The notes beneath the pieces were generated by a model. It made no database searches, was not told the origin of the DNA, and saw nothing but the letters and a program-made list of their open reading frames with translations. The position numbers and the translations under genes are program-made. This document shows positions 1-7,309 of a stretch of DNA of 38,600 nucleotides, one piece after another. The stretch is from contig MHHG01000064.1 of NCBI GenBank assembly GCA_001805965.1, positions 1 through 38,600 on the forward strand, in the 5' to 3' direction. Position 1 is the first letter of the stretch, and the number at the start of each line of letters is the position of its first letter. The stretch is from Omnitrophica WOR_2 bacterium RIFOXYA2_FULL_38_17 (GTDB lineage Bacteria > Omnitrophota > Gorgyraeia > Zapsychrales > Zapsychraceae).

Positions 1-2
1 AT

Positions 3-155
3 CTTAAAAAAACGATATTTAGATCGAATCATGCTTCAAATTATCTTTCCCTTGAAGGGGCTTTTCCAAAAGATAAAACGATGATGTTAAATGTTCTTAA
101 GTTAGCACTGGATGGTGAGGTAAGGCTAAGGCCGGAGATCTTAAGAGGGTTGTAA
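3..155 (+). CDS. C-terminal end of a radical SAM protein (partial)
   Basis: An open frame enters from the left edge and stops at TAA 153-155, giving about 50 residues. The tail reads RSNHASNYLSLEGAFPKDK, then a leucine-rich stretch, then LRPEILRGL. This resembles the conserved end of a group of radical SAM proteins in which RSNHASNYLPL, LPEDK and a closing LRPE-x-x-RGL recur. The catalytic CxxxCxxC cluster would lie outside the window, so the family call rests on this tail alone and the substrate cannot be inferred. The next gene starts 26 bases downstream on the same strand, so the two may be co-transcribed. Confidence 0.6.
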   Translation, partial: LKKTIFRSNHASNYLSLEGAFPKDKTMMLNVLKLALDGEVRLRPEILRGL

Positions 156-181
156 CAATCAAGGCCATAATATGAATTGCA

Positions 182-1300
182 ATGGACAAAATTAAACTTA
201 TAGTAACAACAACATTCGGGCTGGAAGCGGTTGCAAAAAAAGAACTGATCGCTCTTGGCTTTGAGAATTTTATAGCGTCGGATGGTAAGCTTGAATTTGA
301 TGCGGATGTGAGCGATATTCCAAAGCTGAATATCTGGCTCAGGTCTGCCGACAGGGTGCTTATAAAGGTCAAGGAATTTAATGCCGCTGATTTTGATGCC
401 CTTTTTGACCAGACAAAAGATTGCCCGTGGCATGATTGGATCAATGTGGAAAGCAAGATAACTGTCATAGGCAAATCTGTAAAATCCACTTTGCAAAGTG
501 TCCGTGCTAATCAATCTATTGTCAAAAAGGCTATTATAAAAGAGTTGCAAGAGAAATATAATAAGGAAAACTTTCCAGAAACTGGTTCGGAGGTTGTCGT
601 TCAGGTTTCTATATTAAAGGACATTGCTCAGCTGACAATTGACACTACAGGTGTTGGCCTTCACAAAAGAGGTTACAGGGTTGATACAGGTGATGTTCCT
701 ATAAGGGAAAATCTAGCAGCTTCGCTCGTTCTTTTAAGCTATTGGAACAAAAATAAAATACTGATCGACCCTATGTGCGGCTCAGGCACGATTTTAATTG
801 AGGCAGCAATGATCGGAAGAAATATAGCACCCGGACTGAACCGTAAATTTGTATCTGAAGAATGGTCTGCTATTGATAATAAGTTCTGGAAAGAGGCAAG
901 GAAAAGTGCGCATAATACTATTCATCCGTCAGGGAATTTGAAGATCTTCGGCTATGATATTGATAGAAAAAGAATAGAGGGCTGTAAGATCAATGCTAAA
1001 AATGCAGGGGTTGAAAATGATATTATATTTAAGCGCCAAGATGTAAATGAGTTAAAGATCGATTGTGAAAATGGAATGATAATATCAAATCCTCCATATG
1101 GGATTAAAATGTCGCGTGAAAGCGATATTCATAGTATTTATGATGCCATAAATGCAGTTTTTAAAAACATGCCTGGATGGGCAATTTATATAATAACGGC
1201 AGATAAAAATTTCCCTAAATATTTTAAAAGGGCAAAACCCGATAAAGTGCGAAAATTGTACAACGGGACAATAGAAGTGAATTATTATCAGTATAGATAA
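182..1300 (+). CDS. rlmL: THUMP-domain class I SAM-dependent RNA methyltransferase, RlmL/YpsC type
   Basis: The 372-residue protein has an N-terminal ferredoxin-like/THUMP half (about residues 1-160) and a C-terminal Rossmann methyltransferase half. The SAM-binding loop DPMCGSGT is at residues 196-203, followed by ILIEAAMIGRNIAPG, a typical UPF0020 signature. The catalytic NPPYG motif is at residues 303-307. Proteins with this order methylate the exocyclic N2 of guanine, and RlmL acts on 23S rRNA G2445. The length matches the single-domain Bacillus YpsC form rather than the RlmL-RlmK fusion of enterobacteria. The exact target base is inferred from the family; a tRNA Trm14-like target is possible. 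The start lacks a strong Shine-Dalgarno site. The gene ends right before a palindromic repeat at 1304. Confidence 0.88.
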   Translation: MDKIKLIVTTTFGLEAVAKKELIALGFENFIASDGKLEFDADVSDIPKLNIWLRSADRVLIKVKEFNAADFDALFDQTKDCPWHDWINVESKITVIGKSVKSTLQSVRANQSIVKKAIIKELQEKYNKENFPETGSEVVVQVSILKDIAQLTIDTTGVGLHKRGYRVDTGDVPIRENLAASLVLLSYWNKNKILIDPMCGSGTILIEAAMIGRNIAPGLNRKFVSEEWSAIDNKFWKEARKSAHNTIHPSGNLKIFGYDIDRKRIEGCKINAKNAGVENDIIFKRQDVNELKIDCENGMIISNPPYGIKMSRESDIHSIYDAINAVFKNMPGWAIYIITADKNFPKYFKRAKPDKVRKLYNGTIEVNYYQYR

Positions 1301-1303
1301 ATG

Positions 1304-1337
1304 AAGGGGACAGTCCCCAAATGGGGACTGTCCCCTT
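1304..1337. repeat. GGGGACAGTCCCC palindromic repeat, inverted pair (copy 1)
   Basis: A 15-base arm AAGGGGACAGTCCCC (1304-1318) is followed by a 4-base AAAT spacer and its exact reverse complement (1323-1337). Each arm is itself nearly palindromic. The unit lies between the stop of the rlmL-type gene and the TTG start at 1353. As RNA it would form a 15-bp hairpin, but no long T run follows, so it is not a classical terminator. Confidence 0.93.
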
Positions 1338-1352
1338 AACTAGGAGTTTTAT

Positions 1353-1823
1353 TTGTTGCATATTTTTATAGATGCGGATGCGTGCCCTTTTAAAAGTGAG
1401 GTGTATCGTGTTGCAAATCGATATTCACTTAATGTTACATTGGTGGCCAATTCCTGGATGAGAGTTCCTGATGAAAAGTGGATCGAGCTTAAAGTCGTTG
1501 GGGAAGGTTTTGACGAAGTCGATGATTGGATAGTTGAAAATGTTCAAGCGAATGACATAGTTATTACTGCTGACATATTGCTTGCTAGCCGGTGTTTGAA
1601 GGAAGGCGCACGTGTTATTGGTTCAACCGGAAAATCGTTCACTGACGATAATATATGTGATGCTGTTGCAACCCGTAATCTGATGGCAGAGCTTCGTGAT
1701 TCAGGAGAGATAACAGGAGGGCCACCTCCGATGCAAAAATGTGACCGATCGCGTTTTCTTCAAGAACTTGACGTAGTTGTACAATCAATTCGCTGTAAGC
1801 ATTCGTTGAAATCCAACGAATAA
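1353..1823 (+). CDS. yaiI: YaiI/YqxD family protein (DUF188, UPF0178)
   Basis: The 156-residue protein opens with LHIFIDADACPFKSEVYRVA and includes VANSWMRVP, then DDWIVE, VITADILLASRCL and GARVIGSTGKSFTDDNI. These are the conserved blocks of the UPF0178 family, which has a PIN-like nuclease fold with clustered aspartates (DADACP near the N terminus, ITADI mid-protein). The biochemical role of the family is not settled, so only a possible nuclease can be stated. The start is TTG at 1353, or an adjacent TTG at 1356, preceded by TAGGAG at 1341-1346. Length is close to the family norm of about 150. Confidence 0.88.
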   Translation: MLHIFIDADACPFKSEVYRVANRYSLNVTLVANSWMRVPDEKWIELKVVGEGFDEVDDWIVENVQANDIVITADILLASRCLKEGARVIGSTGKSFTDDNICDAVATRNLMAELRDSGEITGGPPPMQKCDRSRFLQELDVVVQSIRCKHSLKSNE

Positions 1824-1829
1824 TATTTT
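1801..1829 (+). terminator. Weak terminator-like hairpin at the end of the yaiI gene
   Basis: ATTCGTTG (1801-1808) and CAACGAAT (1814-1821) form a perfect 8-bp stem with a 5-base loop, overlapping the stop codon and followed by AATATTTT. The stem is short and AT-rich, and the next gene's ribosome site follows at once, so it could give only partial termination. Confidence 0.3.
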
Positions 1830-1844
1830 GAGGTTATATAATAG

Positions 1845-2234
1845 ATGGGTGATATTGACTTAAATTCCGTTAGGATAGATAAATGGTTGTGGGGGGTTAG
1901 GATCTGTAAAACACGGAAAGTGGCCTCTGAATTGTGTAAACAGCACAAGGTCTTGGTTTATGGTCAGCCTGTAAAGGCATCAAGAGAGGTAATGCCGGGA
2001 CAAGTTGTGATGGTTAAAAGGGATGGGATAGAGTGGCAGTATAAGGTTATTCAATGTCTTGATAAGCGGGTAAGTGCACCTTTGTCATTAGAATACAAAG
2101 AGGATATTACACCCAAGGAGACTTTGGAAAGACTGAAGATTATTAATATGGACTTGATGCCACGAAGGCCAAAAGGATCAGGCCGTCCCACTAAAAAAGA
2201 ACGCCGGACTTTGGAAAAGATTAAAGAAAAGTAA
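1845..2234 (+). CDS. hslR: S4-domain RNA-binding protein, Hsp15 (HslR) family
   Basis: The 129-residue protein starts VRIDKWLWGVRICKTR, the conserved opening of the S4 RNA-binding domain in Hsp15-like proteins. It continues with VLVYGQPVKASREVMPGQVV, the strand-turn part of S4. The C-terminal third is basic (PRRPKGSGRPTKKERRTL), as in Bacteroidetes-type Hsp15 homologues. In E. coli, Hsp15 binds 50S subunits carrying stalled nascent chains; whether this form does the same is inference. The ATG at 1845 follows TTGAGGT. The gene lies 21 bases after yaiI and 16 bases before the phosphodiesterase gene, so this looks like one transcription unit of RNA-related and housekeeping genes. Confidence 0.88.
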   Translation: MGDIDLNSVRIDKWLWGVRICKTRKVASELCKQHKVLVYGQPVKASREVMPGQVVMVKRDGIEWQYKVIQCLDKRVSAPLSLEYKEDITPKETLERLKIINMDLMPRRPKGSGRPTKKERRTLEKIKEK

Positions 2235-2250
2235 AAATAAAGGAATTTCA

Positions 2251-2970
2251 ATGATAATAATCGGCCATCGCGGCGCATGTGGTTATGAGGCAGAAAACAC
2301 GATAAGGTCTTTTGAAAAGGCTATTGAACTTGGTGCTGATTATGTTGAGCTTGATGTGCAAAAGACACTTGATGATGAGATCGTTGTTTTTCACGATAAA
2401 AGATTGCCCGACAAGACTCTGATAGAAGATATTACACTGTTAAGTCTTAAAAAGGAACTGATGAAGGTAAGGATAAATGTTCCGACGCTGGATGAAGTGC
2501 TTGAATTCATAAAGGGTAGAATAGGTGTCAATATTGAAATAAAATCCAGAATGCCTGCCGGTTTAATTACAGGAAAAATAAAAAATTATAAATGTGACCT
2601 TGATAAGGTCATTGTGTCATCATTCATGCACGATCTTTTGCTAGAGATCAAAACAGCCGCACCTAACATTAAAACGGGCGTTCTTTTGGAAAGCAGGCCG
2701 TTAGACCCTTTTAATATTCTGAACAAGTTGAAATCAAGCATAATCATTCAAAATCATGAGTTTGTTGACAAGGATTACATTGATATGGTGCATGATGGCA
2801 ATGCCGAGATCTTTGTATGGACAGTAAATGAACCGGAAGATATCAAGAAAATGATGGATCTTGGTGTTGACGGTATCATTTCTGATTTTCCTGATAGAAT
2901 TAAATTAAGGGGACAGTCCCCAAAAAGAATTGAGGGGACAGTCCCCAAAAAGGGACAGAGCAAGCTATAG
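2251..2970 (+). CDS. Glycerophosphodiester phosphodiesterase (GDPD family)
   Basis: This 239-residue TIM-barrel enzyme hydrolyses glycerophosphodiesters to glycerol 3-phosphate and an alcohol. Catalytic and metal-binding residues are visible: H6-R7-G8, E33 and D35 in VELDV, and H48-D49. The family ending VDGIISDFPDRI is present near residue 215. No signal peptide is seen, so it is probably cytoplasmic and UgpQ-like rather than periplasmic GlpQ. The odd feature is the C terminus: from about residue 220 the protein is encoded by two tandem copies of the GGGGACAGTCCCC repeat and reads RGQSPKRIEGTVPKKGQSKL, which is not native family sequence. An AAGGAA site precedes the ATG. Confidence 0.9.
   Translation: MIIIGHRGACGYEAENTIRSFEKAIELGADYVELDVQKTLDDEIVVFHDKRLPDKTLIEDITLLSLKKELMKVRINVPTLDEVLEFIKGRIGVNIEIKSRMPAGLITGKIKNYKCDLDKVIVSSFMHDLLLEIKTAAPNIKTGVLLESRPLDPFNILNKLKSSIIIQNHEFVDKDYIDMVHDGNAEIFVWTVNEPEDIKKMMDLGVDGIISDFPDRIKLRGQSPKRIEGTVPKKGQSKL
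2907..2964 (+). repeat. GGGGACAGTCCCC repeats, two direct copies inside the GDPD gene end (copies 2a, 2b)
   Basis: GGGGACAGTCCCC occurs at 2909-2921 and again at 2934-2946, in the same orientation and 25 bases apart. The second is followed by the family's second module, AAAAAGGGACAGAGCAAG (2947-2964). Both copies are translated in frame as the last residues of the phosphodiesterase. No inverted arm follows here, unlike copies 1 and 5. Confidence 0.9.
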
Positions 2971-3013
2971 TGGTGTTTCCCAGACAGGGCAGCCTCCCTT
3001 TATAGGAGCAACA

Positions 3014-3340
3014 ATGGAACAAGAACGTGGTAACTTATTTGAAGGAATTTCAAAGCAGTTGCCAAAAGAGGTTTTTAGTCAGCTACTTGAAACAGGCAAA
3101 TTCCGATTGGAGCGCATAGTTTCACAAGGGCAAAGTACTTCAAAGGGAGAATGGCTTGAACAGGATCAAAATGAGTGGGTTGTTTTATTGAGCGGAGCGG
3201 CCATTTTGTCTTTTGAAAAAGATGTGAATCAATTTAACATGAAACCCGGAGATTATCTTCATATTCCTGAGCATTGTAAACACCGTGTTGAATGGACAGA
3301 TCCAAAAGTCAAAACTGTTTGGCTTGCTTTGCATTATTAA
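3014..3340 (+). CDS. Small cupin-domain protein
   Basis: The 108-residue single-domain protein shows conserved cupin blocks: EWLEQDQNEWVVLLSGAA, LSFEKD, then MKPGDYLHIPEHCKHRVEWT and WLALHY at the end. In many cupins the histidines of H-x-P-x-H-x-x-H-R type and a nearby glutamate bind a metal; H and E residues in HIPEHCKHR suit this. Substrate is unknown. I chose ATG 3014 because ATAGGAG (3002-3008) precedes it. An in-frame upstream start at 2930 would only add repeat-derived residues. The gene is bracketed by repeat copies 2b and 3, so a repeat flanks it on each side. Confidence 0.87.
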   Translation: MEQERGNLFEGISKQLPKEVFSQLLETGKFRLERIVSQGQSTSKGEWLEQDQNEWVVLLSGAAILSFEKDVNQFNMKPGDYLHIPEHCKHRVEWTDPKVKTVWLALHY

Positions 3341-3346
3341 AGGTTA

Positions 3347-3379
3347 AAGGGGACAGTCCCTAAAAAGGGACAGAGCAAG
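3347..3379 (+). repeat. GGGGACAGTCCC repeat with second module (copy 3)
   Basis: AAGGGGACAGTCCC, then TAAAAAGGGACAGAGCAAG, almost identical to copy 2b and in the same orientation. It fills most of the gap between the cupin stop and the TPR gene start. Confidence 0.9.
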
Positions 3380-3388
3380 TGATAAGAT

Positions 3389-4015
3389 GTGTCATCAGCA
3401 TTTAATATTATGAATCATCCTGAATTTACACAATTAAGACGTTTGATAGATAATGCTATAACTTTTAATGATTTGGTGCTGGCAAAAAAGCTTGCACTAA
3501 AAGGCTTGACCATGTCCCAGGAAATGGAAGTTATAGGTGAACAGATGTTCTTTCGCGCACAACTTGAAATAATTGATGAACATTTTGAAAATGCTATAAA
3601 ATATTTGGACAATGCCATTAAATATAATCCGACGGACGGGGCTGCTTATAACGACAGGGCATTATGTATGATCGAGCTTGGGATCATAGATGGTGTTCTT
3701 GGATATTTTGATAAAGGCATTGATGCTGAGCCTGACTATGAAACGATATATCATAACAAGGGATGGTTTTTAAATAATTTGGGACATCATAAAGAAGCGT
3801 TGTCTCTGTTTAAAAAAACTTTGGAGCTTGCGCCTGACCGTGCTGTGACTTATGAGAATATTGGTAATGTTTACGAATCTTTAGGTAAAATGGATGAAGC
3901 GGTTATTGCGTACAAAAAAGCATTAAGCCTTATTGATCCAGCCTATGAAGATATAATAAAACAGATAACAATAAGAATAAAGGGGACAGTCCCTAAAAAT
4001 GGACAGGGCAAATAA
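3389..4015 (+). CDS. Tetratricopeptide-repeat protein
   Basis: The 208-residue protein has an N-terminal helical stretch and about four TPR units from near residue 50. Recognisable ones are AIKYLDNAIKYNPTDGAAYNDRA, ALSLFKKTLELAPDRAVTYENIGNVYESLGK and EAVIAYKKALSL; the classic A-Y-x-x-x-G-x-x-x-x-x-x-G-x-x-x-x-A pattern is clear. TPRs mediate protein-protein contact; the partner is unknown. No signal peptide is present. The start is GTG 3389 or the in-frame ATG 3410; neither has a strong Shine-Dalgarno site. The final residues IKGTVPKNGQGK are encoded by repeat copy 4, replacing or extending the native end. The gene converges on the glycosyltransferase gene on the other strand. Confidence 0.85.
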   Translation: MSSAFNIMNHPEFTQLRRLIDNAITFNDLVLAKKLALKGLTMSQEMEVIGEQMFFRAQLEIIDEHFENAIKYLDNAIKYNPTDGAAYNDRALCMIELGIIDGVLGYFDKGIDAEPDYETIYHNKGWFLNNLGHHKEALSLFKKTLELAPDRAVTYENIGNVYESLGKMDEAVIAYKKALSLIDPAYEDIIKQITIRIKGTVPKNGQGK

Positions 4016-4058
4016 ATAATAAAAAGATGCTCTGTCCCCGAATGGGGACTGTCCCCTT
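3980..4058. repeat. Full inverted-repeat element of the GGGGACAGTCCCC family (copy 4, 79 bp)
   Basis: A left arm of 31 bases (3980-4010, AAGGGGACAGTCCC plus TAAAAATGGACAGGGCA) and an imperfect inverted right arm (4028-4058, TGCTCTGTCCCC plus GAATGGGGACTGTCCCCTT) flank a 17-base A-rich spacer. It spans the stop codon of the TPR gene and ends 4 bases before the stop of the convergent glycosyltransferase gene. The long hairpin with flanking A/T could act as a bidirectional terminator. This is the most complete copy, and the single-arm copies look like pieces of it. Confidence 0.93.
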
Positions 4059-4062
4059 TTAA

Positions 4063-5694
4063 TTATCTTCTTTTATTTGCGACCCAGAACTCGAGGCGGT
4101 TTCCGAACAGCATTCTTGTCTGTGCGTCGAGTGCGGGTAATGTGCTTAGGAAAACAAAAATAAGGGGCATCAGCAGCCATTGAAGAGCGAACAAGAATTT
4201 CTTTAAGAAAGAATATTTTATTTTTGTTTTGGGAAGCAATAATATGCTCAATATAATTGAAATGATCAGTGAGATGGAAGCGAGATGGAAGATTATTCCG
4301 GAAATGTAAGGAGCGTTGTAATAGACGACAGAACCAATAAATTCCTTTTTTGCTAGAAAGGTGGGGAGCCAGCTGATAATCGTTAAAATAAATCCCCACG
4401 TTGCCCAAGAAATATGGCCTTCCAGAAGTTTTAATCCATGGCGGATCTTATCATATAAAGAGATGTTTTTTGAAGCTATAAAAGCCCTCATTAAAATCGG
4501 GAAATTCTCGACTCCCCAGGCCCAACGGAGTTTTTGTTTATAAATGCTCTGAATTGTCTCCCAAATGTTATCTGAGATCGTAATATCCATTGAAAGTGTC
4601 GTATACATTGGAACAACAGAAAATTTACCGTCATAATGTATGAAAGATTTCCAGAATATTGCTGAATCATCCGATATCATATCTACCGGCCAATAATCAA
4701 CATCAACGAGTGCCTTAAAGCTCATGCTATGGCTTGAAAAAGTAACAAGCTGCTCAGGATTGGTTGATTCAATAAGCTGAAAAAATGATGCGCCTGTCTC
4801 AATGACTCGTGCAAATCCTGGCACTTCCCAGATATTATTATGATAAACAGGTATAGGCTGAAAGCTGGCTTGAAGCCTGAAAGGGGTGACCATAAAATAG
4901 TAAGTGAGGCAGGCAAAATAATCAGGGTTCACTATCGTATCAGCATCAAAACAGGAGACAGTGATGTTTTCAAGTGGTATATGTTTCTTTCTGAAATACT
5001 CAGTGGCTTTTATTGCTGCCCATGTAACGTTCGAGCCTTTTACACGCGCTTCACCCGGAATATCAGACGGGTGAAGAATGATTATGAAATCCATAAAAAT
5101 ATTTTTATATGTTTTTTCAAGGCTCATTAATGCATCTTTGATCTCTTTTGGAGCGCGCTCTTCCAAGGCTAGAATGACAACTAGCTGCTTTAGCGAAAAA
5201 TTTTGAGACCGTAAGCTTTCGATGCTGGGCTCAAGTATTTCTTTCGATTCTTTTGCAACAGGTAAAATTACAAGGTGGTAGATTTCTTTAGAAGGAGGTG
5301 GCAGCGAATCACATTTTCTTAAATTGAGCAACTCTTTCTTATGAATATAATTTGATAAGAGATTTTTAAAACTGGTTTTAGTGAAAAGATCAAGGTTCTC
5401 AATGTATCGGTTAAGATCATCAATCCCCTGGAAGCGGGACATCCAGTTGACTTTTGTTTCCATTTTCATGCGAAGAAATGAAATGACTAAAAAAATTGTC
5501 ATGTAAATAAGACGGAGCAACCAGTAAAAGTCAAAGGCGATAATAGCTATCATTGCCCAAAGGGGTTTTAATAAAGACAGTAATATCAAAGAAAGGAGGA
5601 TAGTCCAGCTTAAGATTCCCGGGGACATTTCAAAAAAGCGCTGTATTTTCTGCTCTTTTACGGATAATCCTTCTTTTGAATACGGGAATTTCAT
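4063..5694 (-). CDS. Membrane-bound family 2 glycosyltransferase
   Basis: The 543-residue protein has two hydrophobic segments near the N terminus (about residues 30-85), a cytoplasmic GT-A catalytic domain (about 120-400) and four or so membrane segments at the C terminus. The sugar-nucleotide-binding DAD is at residues 250-252 in CFDADTIVNPDY. A later KQKLRWAWG resembles the Q-x-x-R-W motif of processive GT2 enzymes such as cellulose or hyaluronan synthase. Between them, PVDMISDDSAIFWK supplies acidic residues where the catalytic base is expected. Product and acceptor are unknown; an extracellular polysaccharide is plausible. I chose ATG 5694, preceded by AAGGAAA, over an in-frame TTG at 5712 that overlaps the upstream gene. 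It lies directly after the PEGA gene in one operon. Confidence 0.85.
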   Translation of the reverse strand: MKFPYSKEGLSVKEQKIQRFFEMSPGILSWTILLSLILLSLLKPLWAMIAIIAFDFYWLLRLIYMTIFLVISFLRMKMETKVNWMSRFQGIDDLNRYIENLDLFTKTSFKNLLSNYIHKKELLNLRKCDSLPPPSKEIYHLVILPVAKESKEILEPSIESLRSQNFSLKQLVVILALEERAPKEIKDALMSLEKTYKNIFMDFIIILHPSDIPGEARVKGSNVTWAAIKATEYFRKKHIPLENITVSCFDADTIVNPDYFACLTYYFMVTPFRLQASFQPIPVYHNNIWEVPGFARVIETGASFFQLIESTNPEQLVTFSSHSMSFKALVDVDYWPVDMISDDSAIFWKSFIHYDGKFSVVPMYTTLSMDITISDNIWETIQSIYKQKLRWAWGVENFPILMRAFIASKNISLYDKIRHGLKLLEGHISWATWGFILTIISWLPTFLAKKEFIGSVVYYNAPYISGIIFHLASISLIISIILSILLLPKTKIKYSFLKKFLFALQWLLMPLIFVFLSTLPALDAQTRMLFGNRLEFWVANKRR

Positions 5695-5698
5695 TGTG

Positions 5699-7195
5699 CT
5701 ATTTTCCTTCAAGTTTGTTGATATCCTCAGAAACAGACTGAGGGATGATAGAATGGGGAGGTATAATTTCTAATGATACGAGCTTTAAGGTCTTGGGCTC
5801 AAGATAGTAGCATTTACCCGTAATATCAGAATAATAAATATGGCTGTTTTTCTTTATGCTTGTTATTTCCACTTCGCCGGGTTTATCAAAAATGTCCGCT
5901 TCAGTAAGATAAATATTGTCTGAGTCAGCATATAAAATATGCGAGCCCTTGTAAGCCCAAAATGCCTGTGTTATGTTATTTTTTCCGTTGACAAGCCAAT
6001 TTATTGAAGCAGCTCTCTTATTTGCCAAGGCGTCCACTGCTTTGGAAGAAAAGATATCGAGGCTGCCGATCTTGTTTTTTGTCCAGAATAAAAGTTTTTT
6101 GTCCTTTTCCTCAAAATCAAATCCTTTTATGTTTTGTACAGGTATTTCGAAAGGAGAATGATTTATTAAAAGTTTTCCGTTATGGTCAAGGAATAAAACA
6201 GTATCCTTGATCTTAACAGAAGGAGTTATGTCTTCTTTGCTGTCGGTAAGAGGCTGGATAGATGCGTTATTTAAGTGTGAGTCTTGCTCAACCCCTTTAT
6301 AATCCCATTTTCTTAAAGCTGAGTCCTGAAGCAATGTGTAGATTTCTTTATTTTTTACTTTAAAAGAGCGGACATTATTAATGATCTTTGGATAAAGGGC
6401 CTTGTCCTGTATGTTAAGGCGGTTTATATGGTTATCTTGAAGTGAAAAGAAAATTTTATCTTCATCAGGATCCCATAAAATTTGATCTGGCTCATCAGGG
6501 AATAAAGCGGTTATATCAGCTATTATAGAGTCACTGTTCTTGGGATTGATCCATAGAAATAAAGTATTTTTATCTGCACTTATCTTTAAGATGCAAATAT
6601 TGCTTCCCTTGACAGTAAAGATCTTTAAAACTTTTGCTTTGGAATAAATTGAATCATTATTTAAAAGAGGTCTAAAAGATGATACTTTTGAAGGAATGAT
6701 AGCATCGGCATGCAAGGATTGCTGAAAACTTTCGGATAATTTAAAGATGAAAAGGTCCTTAACCAAAGGGCCTCTACGGGCCAATACGAATGCTGTGTCT
6801 TCAATTGGAATCAGATCATCGAAAGGCAGTTTAGATAAAAAGTCTTTTTTCCATTCTTTCGGGACAGGTAAAATGCGGGTTAAGGCTATTGCTTTTTTCT
6901 CTTCAACGTGAACAGTTTTTTCGTATGGAAGATATTTTTCGTTAAAAAGTTTGATAGTATAATTGCCTTCAGGCAATCCACGAATGATTGTTGGAGTTTG
7001 TTCAGTTTGGATCACATTGTTTATGTAAATAGTGGTTGATGGAGGTAAGTTGGAAATGTAAATAAGGCCTTTGCCGACAACTTTCTGTGTCTCGGGATTG
7101 ATCACCCGTCCCAAAATATACATAATGGTAAGCGGGCAGCCAATTATGTAAATTAGCACAAAAAGGTAAAAAAGTATGCGTCTAAAGATTGCCAT
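5699..7195 (-). CDS. PEGA-domain membrane-anchored protein
   Basis: The 498-residue protein starts with one strong membrane segment (about residues 5-30), then a PEGA domain (about 40-110). The domain shows GLIYISNLPPSTTIYINN, then RGLPEGNYTIKLFNEKYLPYEK, the typical strand-GxY/F-x-V pattern. The rest is a strand-rich region with many short W/L-x-x-D repeats, compatible with a beta-propeller outside the membrane. PEGA domains are common in surface-associated proteins. The gene stops 4 bases before the glycosyltransferase start, so the two are surely co-transcribed, and the product may assist export or anchoring of the polysaccharide. That role is inference. There is no clear Shine-Dalgarno site, but a good promoter lies upstream at 7236-7264. 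Confidence 0.82.
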   Translation of the reverse strand: MAIFRRILFYLFVLIYIIGCPLTIMYILGRVINPETQKVVGKGLIYISNLPPSTTIYINNVIQTEQTPTIIRGLPEGNYTIKLFNEKYLPYEKTVHVEEKKAIALTRILPVPKEWKKDFLSKLPFDDLIPIEDTAFVLARRGPLVKDLFIFKLSESFQQSLHADAIIPSKVSSFRPLLNNDSIYSKAKVLKIFTVKGSNICILKISADKNTLFLWINPKNSDSIIADITALFPDEPDQILWDPDEDKIFFSLQDNHINRLNIQDKALYPKIINNVRSFKVKNKEIYTLLQDSALRKWDYKGVEQDSHLNNASIQPLTDSKEDITPSVKIKDTVLFLDHNGKLLINHSPFEIPVQNIKGFDFEEKDKKLLFWTKNKIGSLDIFSSKAVDALANKRAASINWLVNGKNNITQAFWAYKGSHILYADSDNIYLTEADIFDKPGEVEITSIKKNSHIYYSDITGKCYYLEPKTLKLVSLEIIPPHSIIPQSVSEDINKLEGK

Positions 7196-7235
7196 AATAA
7201 GATATTAATAATGGATTATAAATTTTAATGTTGTA

Positions 7236-7264
7236 ATCATATTCAATAATATAGTAAAAGTCAA
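7236..7264 (-). promoter_or_regulatory. Sigma70-like promoter for the PEGA-glycosyltransferase operon
   Basis: On the minus strand TTGACT (7264-7259), a 17-base spacer and TATGAT (7241-7236) form a near-consensus promoter. Transcription would start near 7229, giving a leader of about 35 bases before the ATG at 7195. Confidence 0.6.
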
Positions 7265-7275
7265 TAACAAAGACA

Positions 7276-7309
7276 AAGGGGACAGTCCCCATTTGGGGAC
7301 TGTCCCCTT
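7276..7309. repeat. GGGGACAGTCCCC palindromic repeat, inverted pair (copy 5)
   Basis: Arms AAGGGGACAGTCCCC (7276-7290) and GGGGACTGTCCCCTT (7295-7309) flank ATTT, the same architecture as copy 1 nearly 6 kb away. It lies 12 bases upstream of the -35 box of the PEGA operon promoter, in a 319-base gap between divergent genes. T-rich sequence follows on the plus strand. Apart from this repeat and that promoter I see nothing else in the gap. Confidence 0.93.

Noticed and set aside
41..550. Long minus-strand open frames opposite the start of the rlmL-type gene
   Set aside because: They overlap a well-supported gene, show no family motif and have no ribosome site.
2930..3013. Upstream start for the cupin gene
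   Set aside because: It would add only repeat-derived sequence; the ATG at 3014 has its own ribosome site and gives the family's normal length.
1304..4058. CRISPR array
   Set aside because: The repeats are irregularly spaced, occur in both orientations, overlap coding sequence, and have no spacers of constant length or cas genes.
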